From assembly GCF_024139115.2 (NCBI RefSeq), contig NC_085139.1, positions 2,179,470-2,243,469 of the forward strand: a stretch of DNA of 64,000 nucleotides, given 5' to 3'. The notes below the pieces were generated by a model. It did not search any database and was not told where the DNA came from. It saw only the letters and a program-made list of their open reading frames with translations. The translations under genes and the position numbers were made by a program. The stretch comes from Armigeres subalbatus. Taxonomy: Eukaryota; Arthropoda; Insecta; Diptera; Culicidae. Of the stretch, positions 23,290 through 34,399 are shown in pieces. Each line of letters begins with the position of its first letter. The stretch's first letter is position 1.

Positions 23290-26200
23290 AGACTATCTTC
23301 AAATAAATTTGAGCAACCCCATTGTAAAAAAAACTAAAAATAAATTCTCTCTGAAAGCTAGTGAAGCAAATCATGTTGTAAATACAAATAAGATTCTTAA
23401 AAATAAATAATGGCTTGCCATGCACGGCTTGCCTGACGTTATTCAAGGCTTGTATGTCCCTAAAACAAACATTTTGCTGCCACACTAATAGATGGATGCA
23501 TCGTGGCTATCAGAACTACTAATAATGATTTGAGGTTCACTTTACACCGTGAGTAAGCAATGTTCGAGCACCCTCTCAGTGATTCAATTTCGTTTTATTC
23601 GGGAAAACTCATTCCGGATTTAATTGTCCATTTGCGTTTTTTCTTCCTCCGGGCTGTTCCTTCTGCTATCTAAGAACTTTTCCAAACGCCGATTCTTTTG
23701 TTTGGCGCATTATACCCGAACGCTGGCTGTTGTCAAAATTAAGGGCAGAATGTTTTCTGTGTTTTAGATTATGATTTAGAGAGTAAGGAATGATAGTTAT
23801 GACATGGCTCCTAATGGGCAACAGCTGCAAAAGCGCAGCCATTGTGTGGAGATTTGAAATCAGAAATTATTCCCCACTTTACGAGTTTTGATATAAATAA
23901 TGCTCCGGCTGCGAAAGGCATTACACTTTCGTGAGGGTTTGCCGGATGTGATAAGGTGTTAGTTTTGTGGACTGTTGAACCTCCAAAAGTTTCACGAGCA
24001 AGATAGGAAGATGTGATTCCGTGCTTAATGTTAAGTGGTTTTCTATTGGCTCATTGAATGGAATTACTTGACTGATCCTACTTAGATATGGATTAATTTC
24101 CATAAATTTCTTACTTCTCCATCAAACAATTTCTACCGACTGCACCATTTCGATTTAAGATTATTGCAATCGAAACCGATCAATTGACGGTTTTATGATG
24201 CTTCGGTCAAGTGGTCATCTGATCACCATCGAAGAGATTATTTGTAATGAATTACAAAACTCAAGTTGTTTTTGTTGTTCATGCCATGTCGTAAATACAC
24301 GAGTAGATGCCCCAAGCGTTTAGCAAAATGGATGCATCTGAAAGCTTACGTGACACATTTGAATATAGAGACATCACATTTAAGCAACAACGAGTACCTT
24401 ATCTGTTATTCAACTGCTATATTAATGTTAATAAACATTATTAGATCAAACGGTTAGATACTCTTCCATAGATGATGAAGCAAATTTTAGCTACCAATAT
24501 CTGTCAAATAAATTCCACTGCAAAATACTTATGAACGGGGCTTAGTTCTATTCATCCACCTCGCCAATCCGGTTCGATTAGATAGCTCTAGCGTGCTCGT
24601 AAAGATAGCAGATATCCAGCAGCTCTATTGGAAAGTAGTAAAAAATACGTCATAAGGCAGCACAAGACACACAAAAAAAAGTTTCATTTCGGCTTCTGTG
24701 GATTGGGATTTTATTGCGAAACGTAATGGAAATCTGATAATATTTTGATCCACCTGTGCCAAGTCCGAGAGATTTGCTCTCCCGCTGGGGAATAAAATAA
24801 GTCATTCATTCCGCCTTTCCCCACCTATTTTTCGCCCATGTTCACTCTCGGTCTGGTTACTAGAGTACCATAAACCAGGAAAATCTCATCTGCAGCAGAG
24901 CCAGCCGGGCAATAACATCCACTCAGTACTCATTTTCACGAAGCCCGTAGATAATAAAACCCGGTAGATCGCTTGCAAACGATTCGGAACGAAGGTGCCC
25001 CCTAATACTGAGACCTGCGCCGGAAAAAAAATGTGAGAAAAATCCTTTCCTTTCGTGCCGTTGCATTAAAATGCAGGACTCAATCAGGATTTTATCTGTG
25101 TCAATAAAAGTAGCAACGCCGAAAAAAAACAATCAACGTGGGCAAAATCGAATTCAATCAGCAGCCATCATCCGTTGATCCCAAGCCGCTGCCGATTTCT
25201 GCTAGGAAAAGTCAATCGTTTCCGCTGGCGCCATCGTGCATCGAATGGGTGGCCAGCATTGGAGCGTGACGCGAGATTCGAAACAGTCGACTTATCATCC
25301 GCGATGTCAGTGCGCGCTCACGAGATTAAAATTAAATGCAGGACATTCACTGGGATTCATGCGGAGCATATTTTCGTAAAAAAAAAGTATATTAACAACA
25401 GAAGCAAATAAAGTTCATGAACGCGCAGAAATAAATTGCCCGACACGGTCTATGTGGAGCGGCAATCGACTGCGCTTCATGTGTTGTCGGGCCGGGACCA
25501 TGTTTCTGGTTGGGCGGAGACGTCGAATCTTTGCTGGGGAAAGTAAGAGCGCATCCATAAAACAGCATAAACGAAATTGATACACAAGAGAAAAAGCGGC
25601 GCGATCCGCAGTCCCTTTTTGAAATAGTAACTGAAACTGTGGCAGCTTCGTGGCTGGAAGCACCATGTGAATAATCCAACTAATGGACCTTTTTTTGGGC
25701 AACTGGAACAGTTTTGTAATAACTTGTAAAATTTTTCGAATTATGTTATAAAAATTTACCTTACAGACTGAAAATATTTTCAAAAAGCAAAACAATATTT
25801 AACAAATGCATTCATATAAAGTATGTTTATTAATTTAAAAACTGAATACAATATCTTTCACGTATGTTTTTAAACAGAATAGATGATATTGTAATGCATG
25901 ATAGCAAATGATGCTTGTAATTTACATAAACAAACTAAGTGAAACGACCTTCCTCCTTATTCAGAGCCGTTTCCCTCCATACCGATAGGGTCCATTTGCT
26001 CCATCAGTAAATTCCCTTTTTATAACAAAACTAGAACCATGGGAGAAAAAAACATTGCACTGGGTCCACCACCCGTCTCGCATACCTCCGCATCGCATTC
26101 CTCGCTTCGGATGATTTCCGATGGAGGCTCCCATCGCTGCCATGCCAAACTTCAATTACTATAATAACATTATGTAATAAGATAAATGAAGCAATTTTAC

Positions 26201-27285
26201 GACATTACGCAACTCTCGACGTATTCTTCCGGTGGCCGTCCTCATCTTCTGATGCGCCACGGAAGAAAGCACAAAACGGCCCTGGACCTGGTCGGTGGGA
26301 CGGTGAGATGAAAATTTGTTTTTCCTACCGACGACCGTAAGAAACCATAAAACCTAGAGGCAGCCACGTATCGGCTGCCGGCGCATTCTTTGCGAAAATT
26401 TCATCAAAATTTTACCAGCTTTTTACGCGCCTGCAGCTGTGTTTGCCAAAGTGCAAAAAGTAGGTATAGGTACCTACTTTGAGGAAAGTGAGCCATTCTC
26501 CGGTCGTGAGAGAACAACATCAACAACAACAACGGCACTAAAGCCCTTACGTACCACTGCAACCGAATGAATCTTGCCGCTTCTCTAAATTAAAGTTATA
26601 AAAATATCTGAGGCATCTGAGGCTACTGCGGCATCAGCGTCATGAGAAGCGAATAGCGAAGCACGGTGAGCTGGGCGTAATTTTAGTGGTCATAACCAAC
26701 CTATCATAAGACGAGTAAATTTGCAAATCAAATGCTCAAATTTGTGAAAAAAAAATGTCAACAAGTGTTGTTGTGAGTGTTCTAATGGAATTCATAAAAA
26801 GCATTCTGGAAATCCTTACTTTTTCAAAATCCTTGATCATATGTTCATCCTTGCAATATTATTTTTTATATTCAAATCATCTCAATTCAAACTGTAATCC
26901 ACAAAAATTTTTACTCTATAATCTTTCTTGGTCACAAATAAGCTTGCGAAGGATTTATTTTATTTGTCATTTGTTTTCTCTCACCAATGCCTTTTGGTAC
27001 CAAAAGTGTTTATACATAGAAAAAGATGAAAAAATCTCTAGAAAAGTTGGAAAACCATCAAAATTAACCTTTCGGGACTCGCACTGTTGTAAAAAGTACA
27101 ACACTTTGAGTAAAAGTGAGATATCTTTTCAGTCAGATGACCAATTGACACCAAACCACCAAGTACTCCTCAAAAAATTATTTCTTTACCAATTAAGAAG
27201 ACACCTCATGTGAAAATAACTGAATAAAGGGCTCAGGTGAGAGGAAAAGTGATCAATAATGAATTATTCATTTATTTATTTTAAC
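23290..27285. other. Unassigned, mostly non-repetitive DNA
   Basis: Contains no transposon motif or array that I recognise. GC-richer islands (24.8-25.7 and 25.9-26.6 kb) with ordinary-looking sequence may be host non-coding DNA. A 152-codon AT-rich frame at 26755-27213 has no recognisable domain and is not called. Confidence 0.35.
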
Positions 27286-27289
27286 AATT

Positions 27290-27970
27290 CATCCTAAGGT
27301 AGTGCGATTTCCTCTAAATCATTTCTGACAATGGCCTGAGAGTCAATTCACAAATCTCACTCATCTATGACCACAGGGTGCCACCGGAAACCTTAAAAAT
27401 GGCCAATTCATAAAGTTCGTCCTAGAGCAGCGCAATCTTTTCTAAATCATTTCTGGCAATCTGGCAATCTGGGAGTCAGTTCATAGTTTTTACTCATCTA
27501 ACCGGAGAGTCCAAAAAATGATAATCATGTAAAGTTCGTCCTAGAGCAGCGCAATCAAAAATATTTCTGAGAGCGATCTGGGAGTTAAATTACATTTTTT
27601 GATCATCTATGACCACGTGAGGCTACCAGATGGCCTATCTTTGTCCGCTGATGGCCTTCCGGAAAATCCGTAAAAATTATAAATCAGTAAAGATCGCCCT
27701 AGAATAGGGGCCTTTCACAAAATACGTAACGCTGAAGGGGGAGGGAGGGGGTCAAGCCAAGGGTTACGATTCATACAAAAAAATTAAACCTTCCATACAA
27801 AAAGCGTTACGAGGGGGAAGGTGTGGGTCCAAAAACACCAAATGCAGTGTTACGTAATTTTAGAAAGAGCCCACAGTGTAATTCTCTCTGAATCACCAGT
27901 CGTTACGGAAAACTCGGAATGTCCGGCAAAATAATCATCTTTAAAGTTTGTCCCAAAGTAGCAAGATTTT
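27290..27970. repeat. Decayed ~122-bp tandem repeat
   Basis: The phrase GTCCTAGAGCAGCGCAATC recurs with variation near 27295, 27418, 27538, 27695 and 27948. It is followed each time by variants of CTAAATCATTTCTG, GGGAGTCA and CATCTATGACCAC. The fourth unit is split by the MITE at 27708-27872. Confidence 0.65.
27708..27872. mobile_element. MITE with GGGCCTTTCACAAAATACGT terminus
   Basis: The left end GGGCCTTTCACAAAATACGT pairs with the right end ACGTAATTTTAGAAAGAGCC. The interior holds G-rich and inverted GTTACG / CGTTACG blocks. It interrupts a tandem-repeat unit, so it inserted after the array formed. Confidence 0.65.
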
Positions 27971-27974
27971 TGGG

Positions 27975-29000
27975 CTATATCCCACAGATCCCGTGATATC
28001 CAACCAGACCGGTTGTCCCATATGCACTAGCGCCACCAAGCGGATGTATTCCAATCTTAACTAGCCCCACCCTAAATTCTAAATACTAGCAATGCCCTAT
28101 GGATGAATACCAAACTAAAGATTCCAAGATATCGAACCAAACTAATCTCTAATATACACTAGTGTCGCCCTGCTAATGAATTCTAAACTAAGCAGTTTCT
28201 CAACAAAATGCTTTCCAAACTACGAATAACTTCGTAGAAGACAGCAACTTTCTAAATCACACAGATCCAGAGATATTGAACCAAACTTGTCCCTTATGTA
28301 CATTAGATCCGCCCTGCAGATGAATTTTAAACTACCGTGGGGCATCAAAATCCATACACTAAAGCACCTTATTATATGAAAAAGTCACTAGAAAGTAGAA
28401 ATCGATTGCAAATGAAACGTTTGTCATTGGCACAGGACGATGAAAACTTCTACTTTTAAAGTGTTTCACATTTACACATTCAAAACTACGGAAAGCATGA
28501 TAAAATAATGAATTAAATCAACTACTCATGAATCGAAATCCGCTTATGAAGCTTATGAATTTGGTACCGTGGACGGATTTCAAATTAAAGAATTCCGTAC
28601 AGCTATTGTAATTGAAGCTATTGTAATTGAAGCAGACTGATTGACTAATCTACCACGGCAAATAGTTCAATACGCACCTTGAGAAGCGATCCCTTCGATT
28701 TGTATTCTTCTTATCTCATGTAATGATTCGCAATTAGGAACTTAACTCAGATACTTTTGGTGAAATTATGCTCTAACCGCAAAAAAATGGCGGCAGAAAC
28801 TCCACGTTTGCTGGATGGTGATTTGTTTTTGATTTTCGTTATTTTAATTTTTGGTCCCACACGGGAAACAATTTTGGTTTAGAGTCCCCTAACAACTTTA
28901 TAGAAGACGCCAACTTTCTAAATCTCATAGCTCCCGAGATATCGAACCAAGCTGGTAGTTTCATATACACTATAAGTGCGCCTAGTGGAGGAATCCCGTA
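27975..29000. repeat. Decayed repeats of GAGATATCGAACCAAACT
   Basis: The string CCGAGATATCGAACCAA followed by CATATACACTAG and GCGCC recurs near 27990, 28125, 28270 and 28935 with strong divergence. Spacing is irregular. It is probably an old tandem array or several copies of one transposon. No protein is recognisable. Confidence 0.5.
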
Positions 29001-29455
29001 TCATTTATTTTCATGGCTCATACGGATTATAGATGGATTTAGTATTTGCCAGGATACTTAGAAATGTTATAGGAAACGTGTCACCGATTATTAATAGGAG
29101 TATCTATCTCCTTCACAGTTTTTCTGAAAAATTCAAGATATCAAAATTCTTGAATTATTTAATAAAATAACTTGAATGCGGCTGTGTTATCTTCAAAACT
29201 TGTTAGACCTTCAAATAAAATATTGTTGTATATATGCTATTCATTTTCAAAACATATTTGGCATAGAATAGTGTATGAAATCGAGAAACTGACGTCGTAG
29301 TATCATATTACCCATAAAAAATAATGGTCGTTGATCAGATGGGCCTTAAAAAAATAATTTGGTAAATCTTTAACCTACTTACTTACTACTAATAACTTTT
29401 GATAGAAAAAACATACACCTAAGATTTTTGGACACAAAGCACAATATGAGCTAAG
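29001..29455. other. Unassigned AT-rich DNA
   Basis: No gene, array or transposon terminus is visible. Confidence 0.3.
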
Positions 29456-29472
29456 TTTTCATTCGATGTATT

Positions 29473-29525
29473 TTTTTTGTGTCTTTATTAAGGAGACTTT
29501 CAGCCCGAGGCTGGCTCGTCTCCGA
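29473..29525 (-). mobile_element. 53-bp truncated retroposon with 16-bp TSD
   Basis: The insert is flanked by the exact direct repeat TTTCATTCGATGTATT at 29457-29472 and 29526-29541. Read on the minus strand it ends AATAAAGACACAAAAAA, that is, a polyadenylation signal then an A tail. It is the extreme 3' end of a LINE or SINE, 5'-truncated to about 50 bp. Another copy of the same end is at 15733-15797. Confidence 0.85.
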
Positions 29526-29757
29526 TTTCATTCGATGTATTATTATTAAAAATCGGTTGTATACTATTTCGCCGAAAAACATATCGCGGAATTTTTTTTC
29601 GCGGTATGACATTCCGCGGAATGTACCAAATCTCCGAAACACATTTTGCGGAATGCACCTTTTTTCCGAAAGACATTTCGCGGAATGTACCTTTTCACCG
29701 AAAGTCATTCCGCGGAATGCCATTTGGCGGAATTCAGTTAGAATAATTATTATTGAA

Positions 29758-30002
29758 ATTGAAATATTTTGGCTTTTCAGTCTGATATATTCAAACGGGT
29801 TTATATTTGCATTGCCCGACGTTTCGGCCCGTTTATTGGGTCTTTTTCAAGGGAAAAGCTGTCTGCCGTTCTTCGTACACTTAACAAGAACGGCAGACAG
29901 CTTTTCCCTTGAAAAAGACCCAATAAACGGGCCGAAACGTCGGGCAATGCAAATATAAACCCGTTTGAATATATCAGACTGAAAAAGCCAAAATATTTCA
30001 AT
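29758..30002. repeat. Near-perfect hairpin, 116-bp arms
   Basis: The left arm 29758-29873 and right arm 29886-30002 are reverse complements except for one T insertion in the CTTTTCAG / CTGAAAAAG stretch. The 12-nt loop is CGTACACTTAAC. The arm includes GGCCGAAACGTCGGGC and an AT-rich distal part. The arms are too similar to be old, so this is a recent inverted duplication or one kept identical by gene conversion. Confidence 0.95.
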
Positions 30003-30139
30003 AAATACCCCAGTCGAACTGTAATCAATTATTTTTGAAATATTTACCGGTTTCTGCTTAATTACATGCAATCCGGATTGTGATTTATAGCAATGAAAGA
30101 AGGTAATAATTTCTTTGAATGACCGCATACGATCGTTAT

Positions 30140-31395
30140 ACCAGGGAACAATGCCTTCTTGAAATGGACACGTTGACTCGGTATAAAGAAAAGAAAGAAG
30201 GTAGTCCCTTCTATGAATTAACGCGTCTGCCCGGCAAGAAGCAAAGGGAAAAGATAATGTCTACTTTGAATGGATGCGTCTGACCGGTATAAGGCGAAAG
30301 GAATTGATAATGTCTTCTTTAAAAGCACGCGTCTGCCCGGTATTAGGCGAAGGGAGGAGTAACGCCTTCTTTAAATGGATGCATCTGCACGGTATAAGGC
30401 GAAAGGAGATGATAATGCCTTATTTAAAAGAACGCGTCTTCTCGGTATAAAGCGAATAGAGGAGTAATACCTTATTTAATTGGATGCGTCTGCCCGGTAT
30501 AAGGCGAAGGTAGTTGATAATGCTTTCTTTAAAAGAACGCGTCTGCCCGGTTTAAGGCGAAAGGAGGGTAACGCCTTCTTTGAATGGATGCATCTGCCCG
30601 GTATAAGGCGAAAGGAGTTGATAATGCCTTCTTTAGAAGAACGCGTCTGCCCGGTTTAAGGCGAAGGGATGGGTAACGCCTTCTTAAAATGAATGCATCT
30701 GTCCGGTATAGGGCGAAAGGAGATGATAATGCCTTATTTAAAAGAACGCGTCTTCTCGGTATAAGGAGAATGGAGGGGTAATACCTTATTTAAATAGATG
30801 CGTCTGCCCGGTATAAGGCAAAGGGAGTTGATAATGCCTTCTTTAAAAGCACGCGTCTGCCCGGTTTAAGGCGAAGGGAGGGGTAACGCCTTCTTTAAAT
30901 GGATGCATCTGCCCGGTTTAAGGTGAAAAAAGTTGATAATGCCTTCTTTAAAAGAACGCGTTTGCCCGGTATAAGGTGAAAAGAAGTGTAATGCTTTATT
31001 TAAATTGATGCGTCTGCTCGGCATAATGCGAAAAAAGGGGTAATGCCTTCTTTAAATGGAAGCGTCTGCCCAGTAGAAGGTGAAAGGAGGAGATAAAGCG
31101 TTCTTTAAAAAAAAAACGCGTCTGCTCTACATAAGGCAAAGAAAGGGTTAATGCCTTCTTAGAATGAATGCGTCTGCCTGGTATAAGGCGAAAGGACGCA
31201 TCTGCCAGGTAGGCGAAGGAAGGGGCAATGCTTCTATAAAAGGATGCGTCTGCCTGGTATAACGCGAAGGAAGGGGTAATGCCTTCTTTAAATGATTGCT
31301 CTCCCCGGTACAAAGCGAAAGGATGATATAATTCCATGTTCAAATGAATACGTTTTCTCGGTATAAGGCGAAAGGAACAAATAGAGGATTATTCA
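30140..31395. repeat. 53-bp minisatellite with AB dimer order
   Basis: Units of 51-54 bp share CGCGTCTGCCCGGTATAAGG. They alternate between type A (GTTGATAATGCC, AAAAGAACGCG) and type B (GGGGTAACGCC, AAATGGATGC), giving a ~105-bp dimer. A marked variant with CGTCTTCTCGG recurs about 312 bp apart (near 30434 and 30746), which points to a three-dimer superunit. Units decay to the right after about 31 kb. Confidence 0.88.
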
Positions 31396-31507
31396 TAAAA
31401 AAATCCTATTTGTAACAAAGTAAAAAGAGGAGTCCGTCTGCCAGATATAATGAAGGCTTTGTAAGGGGCAATTGAAATTTCAAAAATTACTTGTACATAT
31501 TCTGAGA

Positions 31508-31735
31508 GGCCTTCTTTAGCTGTGCGGGAAGATGCGTGGCTGCCAAGCAAGACTCAGCATAGACTAGGAGGCTGGGTTCAACGGTCTAGGAAATTTATCG
31601 GTAAAAAAACTTGTCGACTTTTTTAGGCATAAAAGTCTCAACGTCTTAATATCGTGCTACGAATGCAAAAAAAAGGTAATTAGGCTTAGAATCCTCTTAG
31701 GTAATAATTGTGGAAGTGCTGAACACTAAGCTATT
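31508..31735 (+). mobile_element. Feilai-like tRNA-derived SINE, decayed
   Basis: It opens with a pol III A box (TAGCTGTGCGGG, 31517-31528) and a degenerate B box (GGGTTCAACGG, 31574-31584). The SINE body follows: GGTCTAGGAAATTTATCGG, GGCATAAAAGTCTC, CTACGAATGCAAAA, then GTGGAAGTGCTGAACACTAA. This order matches my memory of the Feilai-type SINE of Aedes aegypti. The usual 3' end with its GAA-rich tail is missing; the copy stops at the right-hand inverted array. Confidence 0.72.
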
Positions 31736-31874
31736 ATTAGTAATATTCCGCGAAATGGTACATTCCGCCAAAAGTCATTCGGCGAAAAGGTACAATCCGC
31801 CAAATGTCGTACCGCGAAAAGTTACAAACCGCCAAATGTTATTCCGCGAAATGTTCATCCGCGAAAAAAAATAA

Positions 31875-32300
31875 ACCCAAGTTGGCAGCCAAAATCAATA
31901 TGGCTGCCTCTATTTTTATTGCACCCAGGTTTTTTTTACACGGTTTGGTTTTAGTCGTTTAAGACCTTCAGCATCAATGCAACAATGAGTTGACCCCACG
32001 AAAAAATTCACAAAAAATCAAACAAAATTCAGGGGGTATTCAAAAAGCTGTGAAAATTCAAGTTAACCGAGAAATTAATGAATTCCAACCGTGTAAAAAA
32101 AACCTGGGTGTATTGCAAATTAAGGACACACACTTCCTCTTTCCAACGATATGCTGATCAGCTCTATGATCGGTGAAGAAATGTTGGAGTTATGACAGCT
32201 AACGTCACGAAGCCAGTCGAAACTAACGATAATCAGTTCCGGAAATATATCCGCAGCAGCAACAATCATGGGAAATTTATTCACACGTGAAATTTTCTTG
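31875..32300. other. Unassigned DNA
   Basis: Contains CCAACCGTGTAAAAAAAACC near 32088, a block also seen near 21068, so dispersed repeats are present. No gene is visible. Confidence 0.3.
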
Positions 32301-32303
32301 CAA

Positions 32304-32463
32304 GGGGCTGTACACTAATTACGTAAGCAGTTTTTTAGGGTTTTTCAACCCTCCTTCCTCTATGTAAGATTTTTCCCATACAAATCATTTTTAATTTATA
32401 TGGAGCGTCAGAAAATGTCAGACCCCCCCCCCTAAAGGGCTTACGTAATTAGTGTACGACCCC
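32304..32463. mobile_element. 160-bp MITE with GGGGCTGTACACTAATTACG
   Basis: The left end GGGGCTGTACACTAATTACG and the right end CGTAATTAGTGTACGACCCC are inverted repeats with a two-base difference; pairing extends through GTAAGC / GCTTAC. A decayed relative covers about 35215-35345. The target duplication is unclear. Confidence 0.8.
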
Positions 32464-32469
32464 AAGGTG

Positions 32470-33300
32470 TGTGTGTTTTCTTTATATGTGTGTTTATAGG
32501 AGGAATTTTCTCCAATGAGCTATTTTTTTCCACAATGCGCCTTTCCAATTACTAACAGCAACCAAACGTTTTTCCGAACGCAAAACCGTAACAGATGCCA
32601 TTTTTTGTAATCAACCCTTTCTTCATATGAAATGCTGGTCCTAAAAAGAATCGATTTTATTTTCACAATGCACCATTATAATAACTAACAGCAACCAAAC
32701 GTTTGCTCGAACCCTCCGTTAAAATTTCACTCAAAATACTCGCCACTGCTGCTGGTCGATTACGCTGATGCTGTCCAAAGAGCTTTCGTTGCCATCGTTG
32801 TTCGAAATAAGAATTAGATCCAAAGCTGCATGATGCTTGATTTTGATGTCCATGCTTGCGATGCATGTACGAGATTGGTTGGTTTACCTATTTGTGAACC
32901 TTTTACCAATAATCGATAGTAAATAGTCGAACATAAGTATTGCAAGAAAAGTACAAAGAATCAATTGAAAAGCAGTCCGGTTGAAATGTAGAGCCATTGA
33001 CGAAGAAGAAGAAGAAAAAGATGCCACAAAACAGTTGATCAAATTCTTAAAAAGTTTTTTTTTTTGAGGATGTCCTTACAAGTCCAGATGATATGTTTTC
33101 GTTGTTCAACAAAATTCGGTCCCTTAACTATCCCAGTCTCACTGTTGAGATAGGAGAACGTAGATCTGAACAGATATAATGCTGTAAAATAAGGAAGAAT
33201 AGTTCTTACATAGACTAGTTGAATGATGAGTGATGAAGTTACTCTAGTTAAAATAAGTAAAATCACTCTAGTTAAAAAGAAATAGTTTAATGATTCCAAG
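32470..33300. other. Unassigned DNA
   Basis: Nothing recognisable except a short GAAGAAGAAGAAG run near 33003, as often follows SINE or LINE tails. The block AACTAACAGCAACCAAACG occurs in two slightly different copies (near 32550 and 32680), a local duplication of about 125 bp. Confidence 0.35.
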
Positions 33301-33454
33301 ATTTGTTCATTTTAGGGTCCTTCCGATTTCCCACTAACTATGCGTAATTATACGGGTTTGACGATCCCTCCCCAGGCCATCTGCGAGTTGTGGGGCTTGC
33401 CTAGGATGTGGTGGGGTTTTACAGTGGGCCCTGTTAATTCCTATAAAAAGCTGC

Positions 33455-34378
33455 ATGTATCCGCAAGTAGGCCCCGCCAAAGCGACCGTGGGCCGCTCAA
33501 AGCGCACAAGCCCAAGTCCTGGAAAAACGGAAAACCAAATCGACCACGTTCTAATAGACGGTAAATTATTCTCCGACATCACGAAAGTTCGCACTTACCG
33601 CAGTGCGTTTATTGAATCCGACCACTACCTCGTTGCAGTATGCCTGCGCTCAAAACTGTCCACGGTGTACAACACGCGTCGAAGTCGGACGCCGCGCCTT
33701 AACATTGGGTGGCTACAAGACGGTAGACTATCCCAAGAATACGCGCAGCAGCTGGAAGTGGCACTCGCAACGGAAGAGCAGCTAGGAGATGTGGCAGACG
33801 AAGATGGCGGTATGGTGATGGACCTGGGAGAACGCGCGCAGGACATAATAGTCCTGACGCATAGGAGACGCATAGTGGCTGGAAATCGTACGTACTTTGG
33901 ACTCCGCAAGACGCTCCGATCGAATAGAGTTCGCCGCCGTATTAAACTGACAATATACAAAACGCTTATTAGACCGGAAGTCCTCTACGGACACGAGACC
34001 TGGACGATGCTCGTGGAGGACCAACGCGCACTTGGAGTTTTTGAAAGGAAAGTGCTGCGTACCATCTATGGTGGGGTGCAGATGGCGGACGGTACGTGGA
34101 GGAGGCAAATGAATCACGAGTTGCATGAGCTGCTGGGAGAACCATCCATCGTTCACACCGCGAAAATCGGACGACTGCGGTGGGCCGGGCACGTAGCCAG
34201 AATGTCGGACAGTAACCCGGTGAAAATGGTTCTCGACAACGATCCGATGGGCACAAGAAGGCGAGGTGCGCACCGGGCAATGTGGGTCGATCATGTAGAA
34301 GATGACTTGCGGACCCTTCGTAGACTGCGTGGTTGGCGACGTGTAACCATGGATCGAGCCAAATGGAGAAGACTCTAA
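33455..34378 (+). pseudogene. Internally deleted RTE-clade retrotransposon
   Basis: A 307-codon open frame joins two distant parts of an RTE-type polyprotein. The first ~80 residues are the end of the apurinic-like endonuclease domain (ENQIDHVLID, then ESDHYLV). After about residue 115 the frame passes into the C-terminal part of the reverse transcriptase region (NRTYFGLRKTL, YKTLIRPEVLYGHETWTM, GVFERKVLRTI, RWAGHVARM). The whole RT catalytic core, including the FADD box, is absent. The frame stays open across the junction and ends TAATATACCGCACC with a short AT-rich 3' end, as RTE elements have. It could not catalyse reverse transcription. The homologous C-terminus is also at 36.9 and 50.2 kb. 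Clade assignment rests on remembered family features. Confidence 0.85.
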
Positions 34379-34399
34379 TATACCGCACCGTCTGAATAA

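Larger units (their letters stand above)
29565..31872. mobile_element. Composite foldback with inverted TTTCGCGGAATG arrays
   Basis: The left array (29565-29735) consists of ~24-bp units of the TTTCGCGGAATGTACC type. The right array (31745-31870) carries the same units inverted (GGTACATTCCGCCAAA, TTCCGCGAAATG). Between them lie the large hairpin, the 53-bp minisatellite and a SINE. Inverted terminal arrays mark a foldback-type element or two related arrays in inverted positions. The outer ends and a target duplication could not be fixed. Confidence 0.55.

Noticed and set aside
26755..27213. 152-codon AT-rich plus-strand frame
   Set aside because: Low complexity, rich in Phe, Leu, Ile, Ser and Lys, no domain or homologous pattern recognised; compatible with chance.
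33782..34388. Minus-strand frames of 139-170 codons
   Set aside because: Shadows of the RTE reverse transcriptase C-terminus on the plus strand.
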